Below, in pieces: positions 42,018-50,297 of a stretch of DNA of 64,000 bases. Within the stretch, counting starts at the first letter, position 1. The number at the start of each line of letters is the position of its first letter. The stretch is from Aquipseudomonas alcaligenes_A. Its GTDB lineage: Bacteria; Pseudomonadota; Gammaproteobacteria; Pseudomonadales; Pseudomonadaceae. Below the pieces are notes generated by a model. That model did not search any database and was not told the origin of the DNA. It worked only from the letters and a program-made list of their open reading frames with translations. The DNA is taken from the NCBI GenBank assembly GCA_048595745.1, contig CP184361.1. One strand, written 5' to 3'. The position numbers and the translations under genes are program-made.

Positions 42018-43385
42018 ATGACCGCCCCGCTCACCCTTGCCCAGCTGCGCCAACTGGCCGAAGCCGGCAGCGTCGACACCGTCCTGGCCTGCATGGTCGA
42101 CATGCAGGGCCGCCTGATCGGCAAACGCTTCCAGGTCGAGTTCTTCCTCGACAGCGCCTACGAGGAAACCCACGGCTGCGACTACCTGCTGGCCGACGAC
42201 ATCGACATGGAGCCGGTGCCCGGCTACGCCGCCGCCAGCTGGAAGCGCGGCTACGGCGACTTCGTGTTCAAGCCTGACCTCTCCACCATGCGCCTGGTGC
42301 CCTGGCTGGAAGGCACCGCCCTGGTGCTGTGCGATGTGCAGGACCATCACCACCAGGACCTGCCGCACAGCCCGCGCGGCATCCTCAAGCGACAGATCGC
42401 CCGCCTCACCGAGCGCGGCTACCAGGGCATGTTCGCCTCCGAGCTGGAGTTCTACCTGTTCGACCAGAGCTACGAGAGCATCCACGCCCAGCACTACCGC
42501 GAGCCGCGCACGGCCAATTACCACATCGAGGACTACGGCATCCTGCAGACCATCCGCGACGAGCCGGTGCTGCGCGCCATCCGCAAGCACCTGCAGGCGG
42601 CCGGTATCGCCGTGGAGAACTCCAAGGGCGAATGGGGCCCAGGCCAGGAAGAGATCAACGTGCGCTACGCCGACGCGCTGACCATGGCCGACAGCCACAG
42701 CATCATCAAGCACGCCTGCAAGGAGATCGCCCTGCTGCAGGGCAAGGCCATCACCTTCATGGCCAAGTGGAACTACAACCTGGCCGGCTCCAGCAGCCAT
42801 ATCCACAACTCGCTGTGGAGCCTGAAGGGCAACAAGCCGCTGTTCTTCGACGCCAAGGCCGAGTTCGGCATGTCCAAGCTGATGCGCCAGTGGGTGGCCG
42901 GCCAGCTCAAGTACGCCGGCGACATCACCTACTTCCTCGCCCCCTACATCAACTCCTACAAGCGCTTCCAGGCCGGCACCTTCGCCCCCACCCGCGCGGT
43001 GTGGAGCAACGACAACCGCACCGCCGGTTTCCGCCTGTGCGGCGAGGGCGGCAAAGGCATCCGCATCGAATGTCGCATCGGCGGCGCCGACCTCAACCCC
43101 TACCTGGCCTTCGCCGCGCTGATCGCCGCCGACCTGGCCGGCATCGACGAACAGCTGGAGCTGCCAGCCCCATTCTCCGGCGACGCCTACGCGCACGACG
43201 AACTGCCCGAGGTGGCCAAGACCCTGCGCGGCGCCACCAGCGCCCTGGAGCAGTCGCGCATGTTGCGCGCGGCCTTCGGCGACGAGGTGGTCGAGCACTA
43301 CCTGCACACCGCGCGCTGGGAGCAGCAGGAGTACGACCGCCGGGTGACCGACTGGGAACTGCGCCGCGGCTTCGAGCGCTACTGA
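42018..43385 (+). CDS. Glutamine-synthetase-like gamma-glutamyl ligase (PuuA/IpuC/GlnA4 type)
   Basis: This 455-residue protein has the glutamine synthetase catalytic fold. Metal and substrate motifs are present: FASELEFYLF, GEWGPGQEEINVRYADAL, NLAGSSSHIHNSLW and RIECRIGGADLNPYL. The NLYDLP adenylylation tyrosine motif of GlnA is absent. Family members with this architecture join glutamate to amines or amino alcohols (putrescine, isopropylamine, ethanolamine) rather than ammonia. It is followed by aldehyde and alcohol dehydrogenase genes, which supports a catabolic gamma-glutamylation route; the amine is not known. GGGAG precedes the ATG. Confidence 0.82.
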   Translation: MTAPLTLAQLRQLAEAGSVDTVLACMVDMQGRLIGKRFQVEFFLDSAYEETHGCDYLLADDIDMEPVPGYAAASWKRGYGDFVFKPDLSTMRLVPWLEGTALVLCDVQDHHHQDLPHSPRGILKRQIARLTERGYQGMFASELEFYLFDQSYESIHAQHYREPRTANYHIEDYGILQTIRDEPVLRAIRKHLQAAGIAVENSKGEWGPGQEEINVRYADALTMADSHSIIKHACKEIALLQGKAITFMAKWNYNLAGSSSHIHNSLWSLKGNKPLFFDAKAEFGMSKLMRQWVAGQLKYAGDITYFLAPYINSYKRFQAGTFAPTRAVWSNDNRTAGFRLCGEGGKGIRIECRIGGADLNPYLAFAALIAADLAGIDEQLELPAPFSGDAYAHDELPEVAKTLRGATSALEQSRMLRAAFGDEVVEHYLHTARWEQQEYDRRVTDWELRRGFERY

Positions 43386-43390
43386 CCTCA

Positions 43391-43477
43391 CTCCCCTCTC
43401 CCACTCGTGGGAGAGGGGCCGTGGGAGAGGGACGGACCACGCCCTTTCCTATCCCTCTCCCGCAAACGGGAGAGGGG
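43391..43477. repeat. CCCTCTCCC palindrome pair, copy 2
   Basis: CCCCTCTCCCA (43393-43403) with TGGGAGAGGGG (43408-43418), and CCCTCTCCCG (43453-43462) with CGGGAGAGGG (43467-43476). It fills the gap between the ligase and the aldehyde dehydrogenase genes. Confidence 0.85.
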
Positions 43478-43503
43478 GATGATCACAGGGAGTTCTATCG
43501 AGC

Positions 43504-44892
43504 ATGAACCATATCCGCCTGATCTCGCCGGTCGACGGCAGCCTCTATGCCGAGCGCCCGCTTATCGGCAGCCACCAGCTGGAGCAGGTCCTGCACCAGG
43601 CCCAGGAGGCCCAGCGCGCCTGGCGCCAACTGACCCTCGAACAACGCGCCGGCTACTGCCTGAAGGCGGTGGACGCCATGCTGGCAATGAAGGAAGAGAT
43701 AGTCCCCGAACTGGCCTGGCAGATGGGCCGCCCGGTGCGCTTCGGTGCCGGCGAACTGCGCGGCTTCGAGGAGCGCGCACGCTACATGATCGGCATCGCC
43801 GCCAGCGCCCTGGCCGACGTGGTGCCCGAGCCGAGGGAAGGCTTCCGCCGCTTCATTCGCCGCGAGCCGCTGGGCACCGTGCTGGTGGTGGCGCCGTGGA
43901 ACTATCCCTACCTGACGGCGGTGAACGCGATCATCCCGGCACTGATGGCCGGCAACGCCGTGCTGCTCAAGCACGCCAGCCAGACCCTGCTGGTCGGCGA
44001 GCGCTTCGCCCAGGCCTTCGCCCACGCCGGCCTGCCGGACGGACTGTTCCACAACCTGGTGCTGGACCACGGCCAGACCGGCGCACTGATCGCCTCCGGG
44101 CAGGTGCAGCAGGTCAACTTCACCGGCTCGGTGGAAGGTGGACGGATGATGGAAAGCGCCGCCGCCGGCCATTTCATCGGCGTCGGCCTGGAGCTGGGTG
44201 GCAAGGACCCGGCCTACGTGCGCGCCGATGCCGACCTGGCCCACGCGGTGGAGAATCTGGTCGACGGCAGCTTCTTCAATTCCGGGCAGAGCTGCTGCGG
44301 CATCGAGCGCATTTATGTGGACAAGACGCTGTATCCGGCCTTCGTCGAAGGCTTCGTCGAGCTGACCCGCCAGTACGTGCTGGGCAACCCGCTGGACCAG
44401 GCCACCACCCTAGGCCCGCTGGTGCGCGCCCAGGCCGCCGAGTTCGTCCGTGGGCAGATCGCCCAGGCTACTTCCCGCGGCGCCAAGGCGCTGATCGACG
44501 CCAGCCGCTTCGCCGCCGACGCCCCCGGCACGCCCTACCTGGCACCGCAGGTGCTGGTGCAAGTCGACCACGAGATGGCAGTGATGCGCGAGGAAAGCTT
44601 CGGCCCGGTGGTCGGCATCATGCCGGTGGCCAGCGACGCCGAAGCCATAGCCCTGATGAACGACAGTCCCTACGGCCTCAGCGCGGCGATCTGGACCAGT
44701 GATCTGGACGCCGCCGAGCGACTCGGCGAGCAGCTGGAAGCCGGCACCGTGTTCATGAACCGCTGCGACTACCTCGACCCGGCCCTGGCCTGGACCGGGG
44801 TCAAGCACACCGGGCGCGGCGCCACCCTGTCACGCCTGGGCTACGAGCACCTGACCCGGCCCAAGTCGTTCCATCTGCGTCATGCCTTGTAA
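43504..44892 (+). CDS. NAD(P)-dependent aldehyde dehydrogenase
   Basis: This 462-residue ALDH-superfamily enzyme shows VVAPWNYPYLTAVNAIIPAL, the NAD site FTGSVEGGRMM, catalytic Glu in LELGGKDPAYV and catalytic Cys in SGQSCCGIERIYV. It is somewhat short compared with 480-500-residue relatives, with a trimmed N-terminus. It sits between the ligase and an alcohol dehydrogenase, so it may oxidise a (glutamylated) aldehyde produced by the next gene. Confidence 0.87.
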   Translation: MNHIRLISPVDGSLYAERPLIGSHQLEQVLHQAQEAQRAWRQLTLEQRAGYCLKAVDAMLAMKEEIVPELAWQMGRPVRFGAGELRGFEERARYMIGIAASALADVVPEPREGFRRFIRREPLGTVLVVAPWNYPYLTAVNAIIPALMAGNAVLLKHASQTLLVGERFAQAFAHAGLPDGLFHNLVLDHGQTGALIASGQVQQVNFTGSVEGGRMMESAAAGHFIGVGLELGGKDPAYVRADADLAHAVENLVDGSFFNSGQSCCGIERIYVDKTLYPAFVEGFVELTRQYVLGNPLDQATTLGPLVRAQAAEFVRGQIAQATSRGAKALIDASRFAADAPGTPYLAPQVLVQVDHEMAVMREESFGPVVGIMPVASDAEAIALMNDSPYGLSAAIWTSDLDAAERLGEQLEAGTVFMNRCDYLDPALAWTGVKHTGRGATLSRLGYEHLTRPKSFHLRHAL

Positions 44893-44981
44893 CTCCCCTC
44901 TCCCACTTGTGGGAGAGGGGTTGGGGGAGAGGGCCGGGCAGCACCCTCTCCCCAGCCCTCTCCCGTAAACGGGAGAGGGAG
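44893..44981. repeat. CCCTCTCCC palindrome pair, copy 3
   Basis: CCCCTCTCCCA (44895-44905) with TGGGAGAGGGG (44910-44920), and CCCTCTCCCG (44956-44965) with CGGGAGAGGG (44970-44979). It fills the gap between the aldehyde and alcohol dehydrogenase genes and is very close in sequence to copy 2. Confidence 0.85.
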
Positions 44982-45020
44982 TGTTCGTCTCACCACCACC
45001 GTCTCGAAGAGGCCCGTGCC

Positions 45021-46181
45021 ATGAGCAAGACCGCCAACTGGAACTACCCCACCTCGGTGCGCTTCGGCGCCGGGCGCATCAAGGAGCTGCCGGCGCTGTG
45101 CCAGAGCCTTGGCATGCAGCGCCCGCTGCTGGTCACCGATCGCGGCCTGGGGGCGGCACCGATCACCACCGCCACCCTCGCCCTACTGCAGGATGCCGGC
45201 CTCGGCGCGGCAATCTTCAGCGATCTCAAGCCCAACCCGGTGGGCGCCAACCTCGACGCCGGCCTGGCTGCGTACCACGCCGGCAAGCACGACGGGGTGG
45301 TTGCCTTCGGCGGCGGCAGCGGCCTGGACATGGGCAAGCTGATCGCCTTCATGAGCGGCCAGGCGCGCCCGGTCTGGGACTATGAAGACGTCGGCGACTG
45401 GTGGACCCGCGCAGATCCCAGGGGCATCGCGCCCATCATCGCCGTGCCGACTACCGCCGGTACCGGCTCGGAAGTCGGCCGCGCCGGCATCCTCACCGAC
45501 GAGCGCACGCATACCAAGCGCATCATCTTCCACCCGCAGATGATGCCGAAGATCGTCATCAGCGATCCCGAGCTGACCGTCGGCATGCCCGCCTGGGTCA
45601 CCGCCGGCACCGGCATGGACGCTTTCTCGCACTGCCTGGAGGCCTACTGCGCGCCAGGCTTCCACCCGCTGGCCGATGGCATCGCGGTGGAAGGCATGCG
45701 CCTGGTGCAGCAGTCGCTGGTCCGCGCCGTACGCCAGCCCGATGACCTCGACGCGCGCGCCGACATGCTGGCCGCCGCCGCCATGGGCGCCACCGCTTTC
45801 CAGAAGGGGTTGGGCGGCATGCACGCCCTGGCGCACCCGATCGGCGCGCTGTACGACACCCACCACGGCATGACCAACGCCACGCTGATGCCCTATGTGC
45901 TGAAGTTCAACCGCAGCGCCATCGAGGAGCGCATCACCCGCCTGGCCGCCTACCTGGGCCTGGCCAATCCCGGCTTCGACAGTTTCCTCGACCTGGTCAT
46001 GCGCCTGCGCAGCGACACCGGCGTGCCGCACAGCCTGGCCGAGCTGGGTGTGAATGATGGCAAGACGGCGCTGATCGCCCAGATGGCCGTGGTCGACCCC
46101 TCGGCCGGCGGCAACCCGCTACCGTTGAGCGAGACCAGCGTCAGCCAGCTGTTCAGCGATGCCTTGCACGGGCGCCTCTGA
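45021..46181 (+). CDS. Iron-containing (group III) alcohol dehydrogenase
   Basis: This 386-residue protein belongs to the Fe-ADH family. It has the NAD-binding GGGSGLDMGKLIAF, VPTTAGTGSEVGRAGI, and metal-binding His/Asp residues in DAFSHCLEAY and GMHALAHPIGALYDTHHG. It would oxidise an alcohol to the aldehyde used by the preceding gene product. The start at 45021 (MSKTANWNYPTSVRFG) is clear; the longer frame upstream runs through the repeat. Confidence 0.9.
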   Translation: MSKTANWNYPTSVRFGAGRIKELPALCQSLGMQRPLLVTDRGLGAAPITTATLALLQDAGLGAAIFSDLKPNPVGANLDAGLAAYHAGKHDGVVAFGGGSGLDMGKLIAFMSGQARPVWDYEDVGDWWTRADPRGIAPIIAVPTTAGTGSEVGRAGILTDERTHTKRIIFHPQMMPKIVISDPELTVGMPAWVTAGTGMDAFSHCLEAYCAPGFHPLADGIAVEGMRLVQQSLVRAVRQPDDLDARADMLAAAAMGATAFQKGLGGMHALAHPIGALYDTHHGMTNATLMPYVLKFNRSAIEERITRLAAYLGLANPGFDSFLDLVMRLRSDTGVPHSLAELGVNDGKTALIAQMAVVDPSAGGNPLPLSETSVSQLFSDALHGRL

Positions 46182-46248
46182 GCGCTGGACGAAAAACCAC
46201 CCGCGCGCCACAACACAGGCCCGACGCTGCTCCGGGCGATGGCCGAAC

Positions 46249-46289
46249 AGCTTGTCCACAGCGTTACCCAAGGCTGCTGTGGACAAGCT
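46249..46289. repeat. 14-bp inverted repeat carrying two DnaA-box-like words
   Basis: AGCTTGTCCACAGC (46249-46262) and GCTGTGGACAAGCT (46276-46289) are exact inverse complements separated by 13 bp. Each contains TTGTCCACA, one mismatch from the DnaA box. It lies between the convergent alcohol dehydrogenase and regulator genes and lacks a T-run. Confidence 0.7.
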
Positions 46290-46381
46290 CGGGGCGCCGC
46301 GGATGCGCCACACGCTGGCTGGAAAACAGGCAACCGGCGGCACGCCGCGGCAGCGCTCGCGCGCCTGGGAGTGCACACAGC

Positions 46382-46390
46382 TTACCCACA
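46382..46390 (+). promoter_or_regulatory. DnaA-box-like site TTACCCACA
   Basis: This 9-mer differs from TTATCCACA at one position and is embedded in AGCTTACCCACAGG, the same extended context as the neighbouring copies. Confidence 0.4.
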
Positions 46391-46468
46391 GGCTGATGCA
46401 CAGCAACTGTGCTTAACCTGATCGCCAAGTCACTGAATTAGCTCGAAATTCAACCAGAGGCCGGAGAC

Positions 46469-48448
46469 TCAAGGGCGATCCGGGCTGGCGCCAGCTGCCG
46501 ACAGCTTATCCACAGCTTCATCCACCCCAACCGGGGATAACCGCGTACGGCGAATGCCGTGGCGCTGCAGCTTGCGATACAGGGTATTGCGGCTGATGCC
46601 GAGCTCGGCCGCGACCCGACTGACATGCCAGCACTGCGCTTCCAGCAGGCGCAGCAGCGTGTCGCGCTCGGCCCGGGCCAAGGGGTCATCGACCCGCTCG
46701 ACCGATGCCAGTACCTGCGGTGCGCCACGCACCTCGTCGGGCAAATCCTCCAGGTCGATCCAGTCGTCCTCGCACAACGCCAGCAGGGTGCGCAGCACGG
46801 TGCGCATCTGCCGCACGTTGCCCGGCCAGGCGTAATCCAGCAAGGCCTGACGGGCCGCCGGCGCCAGAGTCACCACCGCGCCCCGGGCCTCTTCGCTCAG
46901 CAACTGGTCGAGCAGCGCCGCACGGTCCTGGCGCTCGCGCAGAGCCGGCAGGTGCAACTTCAGGCCGTTGAGGCGGTAGTACAGGTCCTCGCGAAACTGC
47001 CCGGCAGCCACCAGTTCGCCGAGATCGCGGTGGCTGGCACTGATCAGGCGCAGATCCACCGGCTGCGCCTCCACAGCCCCCACGGGCACCACCGCACGCT
47101 CCTCCAGCACGCGCAGCAGGCGCGTCTGCATCAGCAACGGCATGTCGCCGATCTCGTCGAGGAACAGGGTGCCACCGTCTGCCTGTTGCAGCTTGCCGCG
47201 CATGCCTTCCTTGCGCGCGCCGGTAAAGCTGCCGCCGCGGTAGCCGAACAGCTCGCTCTCGATCAGAGCTTCGGGGATGGCCGCGCAGTTGATCGCAACA
47301 AAGGCCCTGCTCCCGCGCGAGCCGGCCTGGTGCAGGGCACGCGCCAGCACTTCCTTACCCGAGCCGGTCTCGCCACTGAGCAGTAGCGGCACGTCACGCT
47401 CGTAGACCTTCAGGCCGCGGCGGAACAGCTCGGCCAACTGCGGGTCCTGCAGGCAGGCTCCAGACGGCTGGACCTTGGCCGGCGCAGGGCGTGCGGGCAG
47501 CGCCGCAGCACGCTCGCGGCGCTTGCCACGCAGCATGGCATGCAGCACCTGCCCCTCATGGGTACGCAGCGGCCAGGCTGCGGCAGGCTGCGCGGTGGCG
47601 CGGGCGAACAGCTCGTCCAGCGGCACGTCAAACAGCGTCTCCAGCGAGCGCCCCAGCAGTTCGATACGCGCCATACCGAGTAGATTCAGGGCGCTCTGAT
47701 TGGCCGCGCGCACCCGGCCATCGCCATCGAAGGCCAGCAGCCCCTCACTGAACAGGCCGATGTACTCGGCCTGGGCATGGAAGCGCAGCAGCCACTCCTG
47801 CTCGTAACTGCGCATGAAGTAGCAGCCCTCGATGGCCTTGGCCGACAGGTTGACCAGAGCCATGGTGTGAAACTGACTCTGCCGCGACACCTCGCGCTGC
47901 GCCGATGACACATCGAGCACTGCCAGCAGCTGGCCATGGGGGTCGAATACCGGACTGGCGGAACAGGTCAGTCCGGTGTGGCGCGAGCGGAAATGCTCGT
48001 CCTGATGAATCGTCAGTGGCTGGCGCTCGACCAGGCAGGTACCGATGCCGTTGGTGCCCTCGCAGGCCTCGCTCCAGTCAGCCCCCAGCCACAGGCCGGC
48101 GCGCTCGAAGGCCGGCTGCTCGGCCTGGCCGGTGACACAGTTGAGGATGACTCCGCGCGCGTCGGTCAGCAGCACCGCGTTGCCGGACGCAGCCAACTGG
48201 CGGTGCAGGCTGTTCATCTCGCCGCTGGCGATCTCCAGCACCTGACGCGCGCGCTCGCGGCACTCGAGCATACGCGCGTGCTCCAGCACCACAGGCGCCA
48301 TGCTCTGCGCCGGGTCCAGGTGATGCTGCTGCAGGCAGCGCAGCCAGGAACGGGCTACCGCCGGATCTGTCGCGGGGCCGGCCAACACCGCCCCGCCCTG
48401 CGCCACGTCCAGCACCTGCTGGGCATGGCGGCTCTGTTGAGTGCGCAT
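46469..48448 (-). CDS. Sigma-54-dependent activator of the AcoR/EatR type
   Basis: This 659-residue protein has an N-terminal GAF-like sensor region (SWLRCLQQHHLDP start, GTCLVERQPLTIHQDEHF), a PAS segment (LFSEGLLAFDGDGRVRAANQSAL), and an AAA+ domain with Walker A GETGSGKEVL, the sigma-54 contact loop GSFTGA and Walker B GGTLFLDEIGDMP. A Fis-type helix-turn-helix (VSRVAAELGISRNTLYRKLQRHGI) ends it. Relatives control acetoin, ethanolamine or alcohol use. It is divergent from an aldehyde dehydrogenase gene with a -24/-12 promoter, its likely target. The start at 48448 (MRTQQSRHAQQ) is chosen; the upstream frame covers the promoter region. Confidence 0.9.
   Translation of the reverse strand: MRTQQSRHAQQVLDVAQGGAVLAGPATDPAVARSWLRCLQQHHLDPAQSMAPVVLEHARMLECRERARQVLEIASGEMNSLHRQLAASGNAVLLTDARGVILNCVTGQAEQPAFERAGLWLGADWSEACEGTNGIGTCLVERQPLTIHQDEHFRSRHTGLTCSASPVFDPHGQLLAVLDVSSAQREVSRQSQFHTMALVNLSAKAIEGCYFMRSYEQEWLLRFHAQAEYIGLFSEGLLAFDGDGRVRAANQSALNLLGMARIELLGRSLETLFDVPLDELFARATAQPAAAWPLRTHEGQVLHAMLRGKRRERAAALPARPAPAKVQPSGACLQDPQLAELFRRGLKVYERDVPLLLSGETGSGKEVLARALHQAGSRGSRAFVAINCAAIPEALIESELFGYRGGSFTGARKEGMRGKLQQADGGTLFLDEIGDMPLLMQTRLLRVLEERAVVPVGAVEAQPVDLRLISASHRDLGELVAAGQFREDLYYRLNGLKLHLPALRERQDRAALLDQLLSEEARGAVVTLAPAARQALLDYAWPGNVRQMRTVLRTLLALCEDDWIDLEDLPDEVRGAPQVLASVERVDDPLARAERDTLLRLLEAQCWHVSRVAAELGISRNTLYRKLQRHGIRRTRLSPVGVDEAVDKLSAAGASPDRP
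46506..46514 (+). promoter_or_regulatory. Consensus DnaA box TTATCCACA
   Basis: An exact 9/9 DnaA box lies within the last codons of the regulator gene, in the context AGCTTATCCACAGC shared by three nearby near-matches. Confidence 0.45.
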
Positions 48449-48547
48449 TGTTCTTGTTCTCCGCCGCAGGGAATCACCCCCGCTTCGGATCAGCATCCAC
48501 CAGGCCCACGCCCAATGCAACGGCAAAGTGACCGGCGAGTCCGCTAC

Positions 48548-48565
48548 TGTCCCGCCGACGGGACA
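48548..48565. promoter_or_regulatory. Candidate upstream activating sequence
   Basis: TGTCCCG (48548-48554), CCGA, CGGGACA (48559-48565) is a 7-bp perfect inverted repeat about 100 bp upstream of the -24/-12 promoter. The position suits an enhancer for the divergently encoded activator. Further TGTCAC words follow at 48570 and 48601. Confidence 0.4.
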
Positions 48566-48662
48566 AAGTGTCACGGCGCTCCGTCACGCGGGTGCAACGC
48601 TGTCACTGTGGCAGACCGCGCCGATGCCACGCGAGCCACGCACGGCGCGGCTTTGCGTTGTC

Positions 48663-48678
48663 TGGCCCGGCGCTTGCT
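48663..48678 (+). promoter_or_regulatory. Sigma-54 (-24/-12) promoter of the ExaC-like aldehyde dehydrogenase
   Basis: TGGCCCG-GCGC-TTGCT has GG and GC separated by exactly 10 bp and one mismatch from TGGCACG-N4-TTGC. The start of transcription would be near 48689, leaving a leader of about 50 nt. Confidence 0.7.
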
Positions 48679-48738
48679 CTGGCTAAAGGGTCGTCTCGAC
48701 GTCCTCCCGAACAAACACAAGAACCAGGAGCACTGCCC

Positions 48739-50259
48739 ATGATCTACGCCCAACCCGGCACCCCCGGCGCCATCGTTTCCTTCAAGGCGCGCTACGGCAA
48801 CTTCATCGGCGGCGAGTTCGTCGCCCCGGCAGGCGGCCGCCATTTCACCAACACCTCGCCGGTCAATGGCCAGCCCATCGCCGAATTCCCCCGCTCCGAC
48901 GCCGCCGACATCGACAAGGCGCTGGATGCCGCGCATGCCGCCGCCGACGCCTGGGGCCGCACCAGCGTGCAGGAACGCTCCCATATCCTGCTGAAGATCG
49001 CCGACCGCATCGAAGCCAATCTGGAGCTGCTGGCCGTCACCGAGACCTGGGACAACGGCAAGGCAGTACGTGAAACGCTGAACGCCGACATCCCACTGGC
49101 GGCCGACCACTTCCGCTACTTCGCCGGCTGCATTCGCGCCCAGGAAGGCGGCGCCGCCGAGATCGACGCCAATACCGTGGCCTACCACATCCATGAGCCA
49201 CTGGGCGTGGTCGGACAGATCATCCCGTGGAACTTCCCGCTGCTGATGGCCGCCTGGAAACTCGCTCCGGCCCTGGCCGCCGGCAACTGCATCGTGCTCA
49301 AGCCGGCCGAGCAGACGCCACTGGGCATCAGCGTGCTGATGGAACTGATCGGCGACCTGCTGCCAGCCGGCGTGCTCAACGTGGTGCACGGCTACGGCAA
49401 AGAGGCAGGCGAGGCGCTGGCCACCAGCAAGCGCATCGCCAAGATCGCCTTCACCGGTTCCACCCCGGTCGGCTCGCACATCCTCAAGTGCGCCGCCGAG
49501 AACATCATCCCGTCGACCGTGGAGCTGGGCGGCAAGAGCCCGAACATCTACTTCGAGGACATCATGCAGGCCGAGCCGGCCTTCATCGAGAAAGCCGCGG
49601 AAGGCCTGGTCCTGGCCTTCTTCAACCAGGGCGAGGTGTGCACCTGCCCGTCGCGAGCACTGGTGCAGGAATCCATCTACCCGGCGTTCATGGCGGAGGT
49701 GATGAAGAAGGTCGCCGCCATCAAGCGCGGCAACCCGCTGGACACCGAGACCATGGTTGGCGCCCAGGCCTCCGAGCAGCAGTTCGACAAGATCCTCAGC
49801 TACCTGCAGATCGCCCAGCAGGAGGGCGCCGAGGTACTCACCGGCGGCGGCGTGGAACAGCTGGCGGGCGATCTGGCCAGCGGCTATTACATCCAGCCGA
49901 CCCTGCTCAAGGGCCACAACAAGATGCGCGTGTTCCAGGAGGAAATCTTCGGCCCGGTGGTGGGCGTCACCACCTTCAAGGACGAGGCCGAAGCCCTGGC
50001 GATCGCCAACGACACCGAGTTCGGCCTCGGCGCCGGCCTGTGGACCCGCGACATCAACCGTGCCTACCGCATGGGCCGCGCCATCAAGGCCGGACGAGTG
50101 TGGACCAACTGCTACCACCTGTACCCGGCACACGCCGCTTTCGGTGGCTACAAGAAATCGGGGGTCGGCCGCGAAACCCACAAGATGATGCTCGACCACT
50201 ATCAGCAGACCAAGAACCTGCTGGTCAGCTACGACATCAACCCGCTCGGCTTCTTCTGA
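48739..50259 (+). CDS. NAD-dependent aldehyde dehydrogenase (ExaC/AcoD-like)
   Basis: This 506-residue enzyme matches the acetaldehyde/chloroacetaldehyde dehydrogenase group. It shows YGNFIGGEFVAPAGG, QIIPWNFPLLMAAWKLAPAL, FTGSTPVG, catalytic Glu in VELGGKSPNIYF, and catalytic Cys in FFNQGEVCTCPSRALV. The C-terminus GGYKKSGVGRETHKMML is typical. Control by the divergent sigma-54 activator is inferred from the -24/-12 promoter. In P. aeruginosa, as recalled, a similar pair belongs to ethanolamine use, but no eutBC genes follow here. Confidence 0.92.
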   Translation: MIYAQPGTPGAIVSFKARYGNFIGGEFVAPAGGRHFTNTSPVNGQPIAEFPRSDAADIDKALDAAHAAADAWGRTSVQERSHILLKIADRIEANLELLAVTETWDNGKAVRETLNADIPLAADHFRYFAGCIRAQEGGAAEIDANTVAYHIHEPLGVVGQIIPWNFPLLMAAWKLAPALAAGNCIVLKPAEQTPLGISVLMELIGDLLPAGVLNVVHGYGKEAGEALATSKRIAKIAFTGSTPVGSHILKCAAENIIPSTVELGGKSPNIYFEDIMQAEPAFIEKAAEGLVLAFFNQGEVCTCPSRALVQESIYPAFMAEVMKKVAAIKRGNPLDTETMVGAQASEQQFDKILSYLQIAQQEGAEVLTGGGVEQLAGDLASGYYIQPTLLKGHNKMRVFQEEIFGPVVGVTTFKDEAEALAIANDTEFGLGAGLWTRDINRAYRMGRAIKAGRVWTNCYHLYPAHAAFGGYKKSGVGRETHKMMLDHYQQTKNLLVSYDINPLGFF

Positions 50260-50272
50260 GTCAGCCGCACGC

Positions 50273-50297
50273 AGACGCCGCTCCCAGGCGGCGTCTT
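50273..50297 (+). terminator. Hairpin after the ExaC-like gene
   Basis: AGACGCCGC (50273-50281), loop TCCCAG, GCGGCGTCT (50288-50296) form a 9-bp stem followed by TCTCCT. It is a probable terminator with a weak T-run. The remaining gap up to the GNAT gene shows nothing else clear. Confidence 0.6.

Noticed and set aside
40342..44981. A CRISPR array
   Set aside because: The repeats are palindrome pairs in three separate intergenic gaps, without regular spacers or cas genes.
46182..46468. A chromosomal origin of replication at the DnaA-box-like cluster
   Set aside because: There is no dnaA-dnaN-gyrB or rpmH neighbourhood and no AT-rich unwinding region; only one box is an exact match. Kept as a finding of unknown role.
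48449..48574. A longer N-terminus for the sigma-54 activator
   Set aside because: The extra codons would cover the divergent regulatory region and have no family similarity; the ATG at 48448 leads directly into the AcoR-type N-terminus.
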